Source: Nymphalis io | Lineage: Eukaryota > Arthropoda > Insecta > Lepidoptera > Nymphalidae | Assembly (NCBI RefSeq): GCF_905147045.1 | Contig: NC_065899.1 | Location: 7,266,501 to 7,330,500, forward strand | Length of the DNA stretch: 64,000 nt | Reading direction: 5' to 3' | Shown: positions 10,983-22,860 of the stretch, one piece after another | How positions within the stretch are numbered: position 1 is the stretch's first letter | Layout: each line of letters starts with the position of its first letter | Position numbers and translations under genes: made by a program | Notes under the pieces: generated by a model | Database searches by the model: none | What the model was told of the DNA's origin: nothing | Seen by the model: only the letters and a program-made list of their open reading frames with translations

Positions 10983-13686
10983 AACAAAGTATTACTTTAT
11001 TTTCTAAAATGTTAAACTCGACACACCAATTAGTATTTACATAAATTTTCACCAAAATGCGTCATGTTGTTTGAATCAACATGCAATTTCGCAGCGACGC
11101 TAGTAGAAGTGAAACTGATGAGACAGTTTGTTCTAGAGGAAGTTTTAATTTTGTTCGACGAGAAACAAATTTATACCGTAAAGAGTTGAGATAAAGTACA
11201 ATTTCAATGTGCATTCACTAAATGCCGCGTAATACGGAAACGCTTACGTAAATCCGTTTGAAATGCACCTAAATCAGAAACACTAATATACGAGTACGTT
11301 GGCTTAGTAAAATTGAAAGGTCTCCTTGATTGTTTTATTATAGCTTTGAGGAAGAAGATTGCGATGTATGGGCTGCAGATATATTTAAAACTTATTTCGT
11401 GAAAGTTGTTGTATGTAGTTAGCCTGTTTTGTGACTGTCTAAATTGGGCCAAATATTTTGTTCATCTTAGGTTTTGTACCAACTAGACTTCAATGAGGCA
11501 GTGAGTACAGAATAAAACAAGATATCGCTTCCTTACGCAGAAATTTAAATGTCTTATGTTAATTTTTAATAAAACGGAATAGTTCTTTGATCACAATAAA
11601 TTAGTTAAGAATTTAATATGCCATTGTTTGTATTTGCTTAATTTTTCAGAAATATCTCTGTGGCAAACCTATATTTTTAGTATGAAGAGTTGTGTTAAAC
11701 GATTGTCGAAATAAGTTTATTTAAAAAAAAAAAAAATATGTTCCAGCAATCTTGTGTTTTATATTGAAGGAGTTAAGATTATATATTATTAGTATAATAA
11801 ATTTTATACTATCGCTTGCAGCACTATACTTATTCAATACATATCACCTTGTGTCTAAAAGTAACAACTTACCATGTTAGCGTTCAGACGCCAAGCAACG
11901 GCAAGCAACGTTATACGCGTAAGTCGACGAGCGAAAATGATGTTTGTGTGAAGCATATAGTAGACGGCTGTGGGTGATGTCTCGTATATTTAAATACACA
12001 GCGAGGCGAGGTAACTTAATAATTCATCAAGGCGTATATTTGCGCAGTCTCGCGAATTCTTTTTAATATCACCGACGTGTCGATAGCAACTTTCAATGTA
12101 TATTTCAAAGAATATGGCTTACTTAAGCCATTCGCGTTAATTTTTACAAAAATAAGCGGATGTTAAATATTGATAAAAATATATGAAATAATACATATTT
12201 AATATACATATATATTGTATGTTGTTTAAACATATTCATTGGGGGTGGCCATATAAAGAAATAAATTATATAAATAATAGACACGCTGTTATGATACTTG
12301 CACCTGTGTTATACCGCCTGTGTGGCATCGCCTTAATAAATAACTAAAATTTATCTATAACTTGAAACAATGTTAACGATTCAGTCGAAATATTTTGTTC
12401 AACATTAGGCATTGCGTAATGTTTATATGAGATCGTTATAAAATTAAATTTAGTTCATAATAAAATCGCCCTGAAATTGCTTGAATTAAATTATTATTGT
12501 TGTATCATACACTGTTTACACATTATTAAATTTGTTGAATTTTAAACAGCAGCATTTTCATTATGCAATTAAATGATTATAAAATAAAACCATTCTTTGT
12601 AATTTGAGGTTATTTAAACAAATTAAAATCTTAATTACTTTATTATTATCAAAGAATTATTCCGTTTTATTAAAAAAACATGATACGTTTAAATTCATGG
12701 TAAGGAAGTGATATCTTATTTTATTTTGTAGCCACTGCCTCATTGGTTAAGTAAACAAGCATATCATTGTATTTGCTGCACTTAAAAGTATTACTGTGAT
12801 GCACATTGTATGAGCCGTATGTCTGGCGCAGCTGTACATTATAAATGTTTCTGACAAATAAGTAATTTTCACGTTCCTTATATTAAATTATTGCACGTAC
12901 GAAAATCAGTGTGATGACTCAGCATAATATATAATTATACACCCGACTTTACAGTGCTTAAATCAGCTTACTCATAAGCTACAGAAGTTCAGACGGAATA
13001 CCATATAAACTTATCAAATGTAACACTTTCACTCACAGGGGCGCTCATAGAAAATTCAAGATTGGAGCTCATGTGAATTTACATTTAATTCCAGCCCCGC
13101 ATCGAGTGAGGTCACTTATTTACATGTTTATGAACTCTGAATGGATGGTTTTTAAATGATTAGTGCCTCCATTTTGTTTTGATATTCACGGGAGCGGCAA
13201 AATATGTAGTACTGATAAAATATTTACAAAGTAATTTATATATGTACAATAAATGATTATTATTAAATCCCGGATTATACAACTTTGTATTCCGCAATTT
13301 TATTTTAAGGCCAAATTATATTACGTGGTATGGTTTAATTAAGTATTTAAAAATCATCACAATATGACTTTTTTAAGTATTCTTTTACTAATAATTAATC
13401 AGATGAACTGACAATTTTGCTTTTCTTTTTCACCCTTTCACAACACAAATAAATTTTTTGTTGCTATTTCAGCTAAATTCATCGTCTGAATCGAGCAAAG
13501 TAATTATTTAAGTACTCGTTTGAACAGCGTGGAAGTGAAGCCGTAAAAAAACTTGGAGAGATTTTTACGTAACGCGACTTAGACGCGTCTTATTATAGGA
13601 AGGAATACCATGGCCCTAGGAAGAATGTATTGACTTTGCCAAGTCAGAAATTAGGTGTCATAAGTTTTCATTCACTTATCGTATTT
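10983..13686. other. AT-rich non-coding DNA with a GC-richer patch at 11880-12080
   Basis: No gene recognised. 11880-12080 is richer in CpG than its flanks and may be single-copy regulatory DNA; this is only compositional. Confidence 0.35.
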
Positions 13687-13757
13687 ATACAATGATTGTT
13701 GCTTTCAAAAATATATCTATTATTGTGATTATACCTAATATTGTTTAAGCATATTGT
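13687..13757 (+). repeat. Low-copy repeat shared with 6637-6718
   Basis: Second copy of the pair; a GACGCAATTAG follows, where the first copy runs into the LINE remnant. Confidence 0.6.
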
Positions 13758-14100
13758 GACGCAATTAGAAGTATAACCACTTTATTAAAAAACCTGAATC
13801 CCGAGATTATAAGCAGATCGGACAACTCTTTTTTGCATAATAAGTTTCAATATTACAGAATCAACTAGAATAAGTCAATAAGCATTCTGTGCTTGTGTTT
13901 TCTTGCTTCCCTCGTATCGATCGTCATTCCAACGTCAGATGTTAAGCGACTCCTGATAAAACCGAATAAAGCCTGTGAAAAATAGCATTTATACCGAAGT
14001 GTACCAGAAGTTAATTAAACATATTTTTATCAATTGTGTACAACAATTATTTATATATATACAAAGACGGAAGTATAGAAATAGTCCTATCTATATTATA

Positions 14101-14126
14101 AGAATAGAATAGAATAGAATAGAAAA
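14101..14126. repeat. (AGAAT)n microsatellite
   Basis: About five AGAAT units directly before a SINE A copy. A short AGAATAGAATA recurs right after the SINE (14436-14446), so the SINE seems to have inserted into this tract. Confidence 0.85.
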
Positions 14127-14128
14127 AA

Positions 14129-14434
14129 GCCGAGATGGCCCAGTGGTAAGAACGCGTGAATCTTAACCGATGATCGTGGGTTCAAACCCGGGCAAGCACC
14201 ACTGAATTTTCATGTGCTTAATTTGTGATTATAATTCATCTCGTGCTTTACGGTGAAGGAAAACATCGTGAGGAAACCTGCATGTGTCTAATTTCACTGA
14301 AATTGTGCCACATGTGAATTCTCCAACCCGCATTGGAGCAAGGTGGTGGAATAAGCTCCAAACCTTCTTCTCAAAAAGAGGAGAGGAGGCCTTTAGCCCA
14401 GCAGTGGGACATTCACAGGCTGTTACGGTTACGG
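14129..14434 (+). repeat. SINE A, full-length copy (tRNA-Lys-like head)
   Basis: The head has a pol III A box (TGGCCCAGTGGT, 14136-14147) and B box (GGGTTCAAACCCG). Between them GAATCTTAACC resembles the anticodon arm of tRNA-Lys(CUU). The body includes GAAAACATCGTGAGGAAACC and CCGCATTGGAGCA, and the 3' end is a short GTTAC-type repeat. Flanks share AGAATAGAATA, likely target-site duplication. An open frame at 14333-14560 covers its end and is not a gene. Confidence 0.92.
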
Positions 14435-14446
14435 AAGAATAGAATA

Positions 14447-15936
14447 AGAAGAAAGATATCGCTATTGTTTCCAGTTTTGCTCTACTACATTTTATTAAAT
14501 CAGGAAATTAAACTGTATAAATATTTGTTAACAATTAAAGCTATATACGGTACGATATAATAGTTGATACTATTGATTAGATGCACGGTTATAGTCCAAA
14601 GCTCGTTAGTTTTTGTATTTAAATGTTAAGACTTTAAAATAAATGTTTTTCATTTAATGCGTTAATTAATGGCCGTACTTACATACGTTGCTTAGTAACT
14701 GTTTAGTTAAACACTGATTTCACTCTGTCATTATTGGTTTGACATTCGAAAGAAGAAGAAAAAGCTTTGTTTCAATAATCAGCCGCTAAAAAACTTTATA
14801 AATAAGGGCATTATACTTTAAATAAATAATTAAAAAAAAATTGATAAGAGGAAAATACGAAAGGCATTCTTTCGTTGAAACCGTAACACTTCACTGAATA
14901 ACTAATTACAGAGTTACTCCTTTCACATAAAACGGTAAATTAGTTTTCTGAACATGTTTTATTGCTTGGCTTCTAAAACGGGCACGAATAAGGCTTGTTT
15001 CAAACTTATTGCCATTTGTTCGTAAGTTCACTCATTGCCTCTGACATTGGCAAAGGAGTAGGTATCAATTACGATATAAATCGTTAATGTGCTGCCAACC
15101 GAGGAATCGAAATTCCTTGTCTTAGTTACATATATGACTGTTAATCGATAATAAACGAATTATTTATTATATGATTCTGTTGTAATGACACAATCTTTAA
15201 GACAGTTTTGCAACACACAGAAAACCTTAATCATTAAATACAAAATACATTTTCTGTTATTCAGTTACATTTGTCTTTTTTTATTTTAAATATTTTACTT
15301 AATCTTTATAAAATAACTGTATCAATTATTGTTCAATTCATATTTGTATATAAAAAATATATCTTAAATAAATACCACTTACTTTATTATCAAATATATA
15401 TAGGTATAAGCTATACCATCAACTGTGAGTTACCGGAAAAATTAAGTTTTAACGAGGTACTAAAACCAACATGACATTATCATAGCATTTTCATTCCCAT
15501 ATTTGAAACAATAAGATCTAAACTTGTATCTTACAGTTTGGTAACAGGTAACAGTTTGGTTTGGACGATAAAAATCGTCCCTCCTTTTTGAGGTAATATT
15601 TTTACATACTTTTGTATGATTTGAAAAGGCGATATATTGATTATTTTTTAGGGAAATTGTGTATGTGAATTGTGATATCGGACACATTGAAATAATTTTC
15701 ATTTAGTTCATTTATAACCGCTAAATAGTAATTTTTCCATAAATATTTAAGCCCGATGTTAAAATTCCATCAACAGGTCGTAGAATATTCTTTAGAATCC
15801 ATGAATTTATTAGATGGTTTAGATGGATTGACAAAAATACTAGTTTATTTTTAATAATGCTATGCAATTGTTTTGTGTAAAGTCTAATATCTTGAATTAA
15901 AATAATTAAATAAATACTTGAAAACAGTTGAATAAG
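14447..15936. other. AT-rich non-coding DNA
   Basis: No gene or clear repeat seen. Confidence 0.4.
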
Positions 15937-16044
15937 TGTAACAGACTATAAATATCCGGCTGCTGGGCTCAGGCCTCTGATACTTTTAAGGATGTTTGGA
16001 GCTTGTTCCACCACGCTAATTCAATATTCGGGTTGATGAAAATG
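15937..16044 (-). repeat. SINE A, diverged 3' fragment
   Basis: Reads GTAACAG, GCTGCTGGGCTCAGGCCTC, TTTGGAGCTTGTTCCACCAC and GGGTTGATG in antisense SINE A order. Confidence 0.75.
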
Positions 16045-16117
16045 CTAACTTAAAAATATACGTTTTTTTTTAAACGACGTAATGAAATTATTTGAACAAT
16101 ATTATCTTTCGAAGAAA

Positions 16118-16316
16118 CTATACTTAATATTATAAATGCGAAAGTATTTCTCTCAGTTTCGTTTTCATGGTTAGAACACTAAACCGATTTTGATGAAATT
16201 CGTCATGAAGTAAGCTTAAGCCCCCAGGAAGGACTTGTTTATAACAACGCCTCCCCTAACACCAACAACTTCCCCTTATCTAACGTGCGGGCGAAGCCAC
16301 GGGCGAACATCAGTTC
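16118..16316 (+). mobile_element. Non-autonomous Helitron-like element (short)
   Basis: Head ACTTAATATTATAAATGCGA, then the common body (ACACTAAACCGATTTTGATG, GAAGTAAGCTTAAGCCCCCA), and a 3' end with a GC hairpin GTGCGGGCGAAGCCACGGGC. Lepidopteran Helitrons as I remember them start TC-ACTAATATTATAA and end with such a hairpin before CTAG. Here the CTAG is not intact, so the class is inferred. Confidence 0.6.
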
Positions 16317-16853
16317 GATATTTTTTTGGTAAAACTCGTTGGTTTATCAGTGTGTTATCTCATAACGACTATGCTTCTAAACTGATCATTATAAATTTTT
16401 TACTAAGAGGTAGCGGATGAGGACAAAGGCTTATAAATTACGAGATATATGGGAAAATGTATAATAATATTATAATATATAATTATAACTCTGATCTACT
16501 TGCTGGGGTCTTTTTTTTTAATCATATAACCTAGGCCAAATCGGAACGTCAATTTTATTAGAGAATATCAGCGCAGTACATATTTTCAATGATCACTTCG
16601 TTAATCTTTCCAGGGGATGAAATAAATCGTATGATATTTCATATAAATTGCTCCAATTACATCGGCTGTTTTGTAGGATTTTTATATTTTTTAATTTCAA
16701 ACGCGAGAAAGGGATACTAATAATTTTGGTTAACTGAATGATTTAACTTATTTGGTAACTTATAACCGATTTTTCATTTGCTAGCTGATCTTTTTAGATG
16801 AATTAGTTTGACGTGTTCATTGAAAATTTTATACCTCGGATAAAATGCAACTG
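16317..16853. other. AT-rich non-coding DNA
   Basis: Nothing recognised. Confidence 0.4.
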
Positions 16854-16908
16854 CCCGGACCAATTGTTCACTCACAAGTACAACTGGTGAGTGAACAATT
16901 TGTCCGGG
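16854..16908. other. Hairpin: 22-bp arms, one mismatch, 11-base loop
   Basis: Left arm 16854-16875 (begins CCCGGACCAATTG) and right arm 16887-16908 (ends TTTGTCCGGG) pair over 22 bases with one mismatch. It is not low-complexity and does not belong to the repeats identified here. Function unknown. Confidence 0.8.
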
Positions 16909-17467
16909 TACTAAAGTCCCTATTTAAATTATGATTGGTTCAATAATTCACAAGAGAAACGTGGATTAACTATTAATGTGTTCCTTGATATGCAAATAGC
17001 TGTTGATAGAGCCGACAGCTAGTCCCTTAATGGGCAACTATATGGGCCTCGTCAAGAATTAGTTTAAGTCAAGAATAGTAAAATAGTAAATAGTGAAAAT
17101 AGTGTTGTGAAATTTTTTGATTAATAATAAGTTGTTTGTTTTTTTTGTTTAACATGTATAACCAAAAGCATATATTACATTTATAAATTACGATTATCTG
17201 TTAATTATCAGCGGGATGAATATTTCTATCTTCAGGTGGGATTTATATTATAATATTCTTATCAAAGTGTTATGTCTTCATCCATAAAAATTTCGTAGGT
17301 ATTTAACATTTCAAGGTACTCCAACTCCTATACTTTCGAATGAGGCTCTAATGAGATATGAGTCTCGTATTCTACTGGTCATAAACATAAATAACATGTC
17401 GTCTAAATATTAAGGTAGCTTAAATAATATGTAATGTCAAATGGAATTGATAAACGGTATATATTGT

Positions 17468-17680
17468 TCGGTTAACTTAACCCAAGTTTAAATGGTGAAT
17501 ATTTTACATTAATTTAGCACTTTCAAAAGTAATCGAACAGATAGTGCTCACGAATAAATAAACTTTAGAAACCGAGCATTAGTTAACCTAAGCTTAAACT
17601 GAGATTGCTCGGAAATGCACTTTCGAAAGTTATTGAACCGATTGCGCCAACGATTACAAAAGCACCCTAAGACCGAGATT
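17468..17680. repeat. Diverged tandem duplication, unit ~100-111 bp
   Basis: GGTTAAC-TTAACCCAAG-TTAAA (17470) recurs as AGTTAACCTAAGCTTAAA (17581), and GCACTTTCAAAAGTAATCGA (17517) recurs as GCACTTTCGAAAGTTATTGA (17617). The spacing differs by an indel. Confidence 0.6.
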
Positions 17681-19989
17681 AAAGATAAATGCATATCTAA
17701 ATTTTCTCGGTAAGTAATTAAAAAAATATATTTGGAATTGATCGTCTGTTATCAAAGTTCGAAATTCAAATCAAATTTGTAATAAACTTAAATTGGAAAC
17801 CTTTGATAACTGGTAACTTGATATAATAATGGCAATTCCGTGAATTAACTTCGTAGACAGATTGTGCCATTTGGGAAAAACATTATTATCCTATAAAATA
17901 ACAATATATAGCTTTATAATAAAAAAAAACAATTAGAAATTAATTTATGTCGCATTTGAATAAAATCCGTAATATTAGACTAGAAAAGGCTGTAATTAAG
18001 AAACCTGGAGCCCTAGAGCTTCCATAAATGAAGAGCGTTTTAATTATGAGTAAATTAATTAAGAAAAAAAAAATTAATTCCTACTATAAGCTCTACGAGG
18101 TTATTTGATAAGCTTTATATTATACAAACATAACGTAATAGTGGCAGAATTTCATCTAAAACATTCAAGTTTTCCATGCTTTCCTTTTCGCTGGTAAAGG
18201 CGAAAACGAGATGATTACATAAATATAAATTAAGTACATGAAAACTATTTGATGATTGCACAGGTTTGAACCTACAATCTTTTTTTAAGATACACATGTT
18301 TCAGCTATTACGTCATCTTGACTATATAATGACTATCTTGTTATGGAATATTTATTCGTTTAGTACGATAATATTAAATATCAAAATCCTTCATCTTATT
18401 TAAAGAGTGTAAAAGGCACCCCTTTCGTTTAAAAATACACAGCTCACGTCGGCAGATTAATCAGAGCTAACCCGACAGTGTCCTACTTACCTGCGCGTAA
18501 TGTACTCTTATAGGTCGGCTTATATATAGACTAAATGTGGAAATATTTTCAGTACATGATAGTTGAGAGAAAATAGCATCACTTCAGTATTATCCCGACG
18601 ACTGGAATAGATGCTTTTATATCCAAAGTTTCATTTCTAGAATGTTTACGAGCTCAAAATGAATTAATGCTTAAATCAATAAGTCGCATGTCGAATGTCA
18701 AAGTCGCAGGGTAAATTTCGACCTCTTGAGTTATTAACGTATCAACGCTGAGCATATTTAACATTTAATTGAATGTTTGATAATTAATAATATATTGAAA
18801 AATAATATATTTATGGCCCAAAAAAGTCAATGCATCGAATATTAGGAAGATATTTTTGCATTTTGCAAAAGCTTCCATATCATATGACTTTATTTTTATG
18901 CAAAATAAATGTAATTAGTATAACATGTTTTCGAAATCACAATATTTTTAAAGATGAAATTCGATAATTTTTTCTTTCCCTCTCGCTTATAAAAATACTA
19001 AAACAACGCAACAAGTTCGATATTCGGGTTATAATACAGGTAGCTAACCACTGTCTTATAAAATAATTAATTGTCTGTCACCAAATATTATAACTATGCA
19101 CTGATGTGTTTTGTCTTTGAAAGTTTAAGCCAGTATTCAAGTCATGAAATATTACATCTTAGAATCCACGGTTTCAGACGACTATTTTTGCTGCCTCTCT
19201 AAAATAATAATAATAAAAATATAAGCTGTAACTTGTACATAGATGCTACTGAGTTTCATGCCATTTATGCGTTTTACGTCAAAATCTATGTACAGAGTCG
19301 CCTTTTATTTAGCGTTACAAAGTGATAATTTAAGATAACTTTCAAGAGGCTACTTGAATTAAGTTGATTTCGAATTAGATTTTATAGCTTTTGATAATCA
19401 ATAAAGTATTTGAATTGCTTAATTATTTGTAAGGTAATATATACTTTGAAATTTCTATATTATTTATTTCTTGCATTTGAACTAATTTCATTGAACATTT
19501 AGTTTAATCGACTGAGATTCAGTTATTCATTCAATCAAGATCACGAAGAAACTTACTCGTGAGCTTTGATATCAATATTTGCATCAAAATCATGTTTACA
19601 TTTGATTAACACGTTATTTGATTTTAGTTTAGATGTGATTTCCTGTTTGTAATATAAAATAAAATGCTTATTTTTAATTTAAAAAAATCTTATTGTGAAC
19701 AGTTTCATAATAACGAATCCAATATTTGTAATGAAAAATACAAAAAGACGGCATTTGTTACGACAAGAGCAGAAGGATGCCAGAATTGCACCTGCGATTT
19801 TTAAACCGCTAGATGGCTTGTTTATCAATAAGATGTTGAGGTAATCTAGTAATAGCTATACATAAAAATACGTTTCTAAAACTAAGCTAACCCTAACTGA
19901 CCTTTGTAGACACTTACATTATGTAAATAGATACTTAGCGGCCTTCTCTTTGATGGATATTCTTAATGATCATGGTAATTTTTTATGAA
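17681..19989. other. AT-rich non-coding DNA
   Basis: No gene or clear repeat seen. Confidence 0.4.
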
Positions 19990-20300
19990 GCGAAGTTGAA
20001 ATTACCCAGTGGTTAGTGAGTGACGCGTGAATTTTAACCGATGATCGTGGGTTCAAGCCCGGGCAACCATTGACTAAATTTTCATGTACTTATTTTGTGA
20101 TGTATTCATCTCGTGCTTGACGGTGAAGGAAAACATCGTAAGGAAATCTGCATGTGTCTAATTTCACTGAAATTCTGCCACATGTGTATTCCACCAACCC
20201 GCATTGGAGCAGCGTGGTCGAATAAGCTTCAAACCTTCTCCCTAAAAAAGGAAGAGGCCTTAGCCCAGCAGTGGGACATTCACAAGCTGTTACTGTTACT
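19990..20300 (+). repeat. SINE A, near full-length copy
   Basis: A-box region decayed (GAAATTACCCAGTGG), B box GGGTTCAAGCCCGG readable. Body collinear with the 14.1-kb copy, and the tail is CTGTTACTGTTAC. Confidence 0.9.
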
Positions 20301-20334
20301 TTATTTTTGGATATTAGACCTTCTTAGGCTTTAA

Positions 20335-20415
20335 TTTGCAGTTAAAAGTAAAAAAAATACTTTTTCTTGACAAATAAAATAAATAACAAGATTATTTCTG
20401 TGACTTGTAATGTAC
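20335..20415 (+). repeat. Unclassified repeat shared with 44252-44330
   Basis: GCAGTTAAAAGT, ATACTTTTTCTTGA, AAATAACA-GATT and TTTCTGTGAC-TGTAA are shared in order with 44252-44330. Here it directly follows a SINE A copy. No family recognised. Confidence 0.65.
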
Positions 20416-21307
20416 TTATTATTTATGCATAAACCCTTAAAGATATTCTCTAGATAATAGTCAAAATTTAATCGTTATGTGTCTTGCAAATACATGAGAA
20501 TTGTAGCGATATTAAGGGAATTGTTTTAGTTTGTATCTGTAATTGTACCGACTCAACCATATACTAGGTGGCTTCGTCACAATTCGTCTTTTGCTTAAAA
20601 CCACCATCGATATATTTGACATATATTAGCATTATATATCTATAGCATAGATTAGCAGAAGCACTTACAGTTTTGTACATCATTTTATGTATATAATTTT
20701 TTTTATATTATGTATTATTTATGAGGTTTAGATTTATTTGAAATTTGAAATGGGATCTGTTTGAACGGTTAAATTTATTTTCATACATATTTCTTGGAAT
20801 TGTGTGCTTTATTTCTTGAGCCATCTTAAATTCGTAGCATGTATTAAAACGATATTTGTAAATATCTTGTGGATTGAAGTGAGATAAAACCTTATTTTTG
20901 TCATTAAAATGTACTCGATTTGCTTTAAAGATATTTTATTTAAATTTTATTTTGAATTTTATTCATTTATTTTAAATTAAGAAATTGGTAATGGTATTTG
21001 AATAACAGGCCATGTTATTATTATTTAATTCGAATAACGAAGGTAATTTGACTGCGCATAATTGTTTTGTTATAGTTGAGATGTTAATGAGCTATCTACC
21101 TAATATCTGTCGTGTAAATTTGATTCATAATTAACCCATGCATACAATATATACGACACCAACGGCTCGTTTCTAAAAGGTTAATTAAATAGTGTTCGAC
21201 AAGCCTTAAAAATACTTTGAACGTAATGCCAAACTATTATATTTGTGTTTATTTATATATTTTTAAATCCATCAGTTACAATACCTTATTATATAAAGTA
21301 TTCAGCT
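20416..21307. other. AT-rich non-coding DNA
   Basis: Nothing recognised. Confidence 0.4.
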
Positions 21308-21602
21308 ACAGCTTGTGAATGTTACTGCTGGGTTAAAGCCTCCTCTCCCTTTATCGGGAGAAGGTTTTGGAGCTTATTCCACCACGCTGCTCCAATGCGG
21401 GTTGATGGAATACACATGTGGCAGAATTTCAGTGTAATTAGACATATGCAGGTTTCCTCACGATGTTTTCCTTCACCGTCAAGTACGAGATGAATTATAA
21501 TCACAAATTAAGAACATGAAAATTCAGTGGTGCTTGCCCGGGTTTGAACCCACGTTCATCGGTTGAGATTCACGCGTTCTTACCACTGGGCCATTTCGAC
21601 TT
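21308..21602 (-). repeat. SINE A, full-length copy
   Basis: Complete antisense copy: B box as CCCGGGTTTGAACCCACG and A-box region ending CCACTGGGCCATTTCG. The overlapping open frames at 21245-21504 on both strands are products of the SINE. Confidence 0.92.
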
Positions 21603-22270
21603 TTTATTAATATGACATATAACTAAAACCGAAATAGGATTACACTATTAGCTTAAACATATAATATTGAATTACTAATTAGAAGACGATAAGTAAAGTT
21701 ATTTTAAATCGAAATAAATCTTAGCTTCGCTTTATAATATTATTCTATGGTACATACTTACCTTAAAAATTATACGAGTGAACAATAAAGTTATTTTCAT
21801 TTTAAAATGTAAGAAATAAAACTCCGTGAACATTTTCGAGACAATACATAACCCAAGACAAAAAGGTTACAAACAAAAGTAACATTCGCTGGTCTTCTTC
21901 CAACGACTAATCCTTTAAGATTTTCTGCGAGAAAAGAGTAGTAATACATTTTACTCCACTTCTATTTCAGCTTAGACAGAACGAATCCAATTTTCCAATA
22001 GGCGACGGTCGCGGATCGTAAATGTGAATAAGAACCAATATAAATTCCCCGCGGACGCGATTTGCATCCGCGTCTGTCGGGAAGTCTGTACGTGTGTATT
22101 GTACATGTGTATAGTTGTGTGTCGAAGAAATCGTGTATGTACTCGTATGAACACGTGTATCTTTGTAGTCATGTTACTGTCATAGATATTTCTCTCTATA
22201 TGCTAATTTAACAAAGATAAAATTGCAAAGGGATTTTTATACAAATATTTGAATAATTTTAAATGAAAAT
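21603..22270. other. Non-coding DNA including a GC-rich island at 22000-22170
   Basis: AT-rich up to about 21995, then a CpG-rich patch holding a POU-type octamer inside a small inverted repeat. No gene recognised; the 66-codon - strand frame at 21972-22172 is not supported. Confidence 0.4.
22054..22074. promoter_or_regulatory. Octamer (POU-type) motif within GACGCG/CGCGTC inverted repeat
   Basis: ATTTGCAT at 22060-22067 is an exact POU octamer, lying between GACGCG (22054-22059) and CGCGTC (22069-22074) in a CpG-rich patch. Binding is not shown by sequence alone. Confidence 0.3.
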
Positions 22271-22274
22271 ATAT

Positions 22275-22480
22275 TAAATGAATTTTCGCCTGTGGAAGCC
22301 GCGTGTTAGAGGTGGGGAGATAATAGATATAAAAAAATAATAAGGTATAATTAGGTATAAGTCCTTGGGGTTCAAGCTTGCTTCATATTCAATTTCATCA
22401 TAATCGGTTCAGTAGTTACAGATAGACAGTGGTATACAGTCAGTGCTACTTTCTCATTTATATTATTAGTATAAATATTA
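22275..22480 (-). mobile_element. Non-autonomous Helitron-like element
   Basis: Antisense of the 16.1-kb element: TATTATTAGTATAAATA marks the head, ATCATAATCGGTTCAGTAGT the body, GGGGTTCAAGCTTGCTTCAT the middle, and GGAAGCCGCGTGTTAGAGG the hairpin end. Confidence 0.6.
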
Positions 22481-22705
22481 TTCTGAGAAAAATGTTGTCT
22501 GAAAGAGATCACTATAGCTATAAGGCTTTCTTTTAACCCACTGCTTGTATTCTGTGCAATGGTAATATATTGTGTGCAATAAAGCTTAAAAAAGCTTAAA
22601 ATATAATTCAGTTCGATAAAAATATGAAAAAAAAAATCGTAATTTCGAATTACGTTTTATATAAAATGAAATTTTAAAACAATTAAAAAAATTTTTTTAA
22701 GAAGT

Positions 22706-22860
22706 AATGTCACTTGTGCTTGTCACTGGTTCACTCACCCTTCAAACCGGAATATAACAATACCGCTAGTATTGTTATATTCCGGTATAAGTCGTGCTGT
22801 TCAGCGCTAGAATAAATGATCAGTGGGCATGTAATCTACCCAGACGGACAAATACACTAA
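22706..22860 (-). repeat. SINE B fragment carrying an internal inverted repeat
   Basis: CACTTGTGC-TGTCACTGGTTCACTCACCCTTCAAACC and CTACCCAGACGG-ACAA are antisense SINE B. In the middle an 18-bp perfect inverted repeat (22745-22762 and 22768-22785) duplicates the ACCGGAATATAACAATAC segment head to head. Confidence 0.85.

Noticed and set aside
14129..14205. tRNA-Lys gene
   Set aside because: The tRNA-like head is fused to a repeated body found many times in the window.
22745..22785. Possible microRNA precursor
   Set aside because: The perfect 18-bp palindrome with a 5-base loop is a duplicated piece of SINE B and the loop is too short for a normal precursor.
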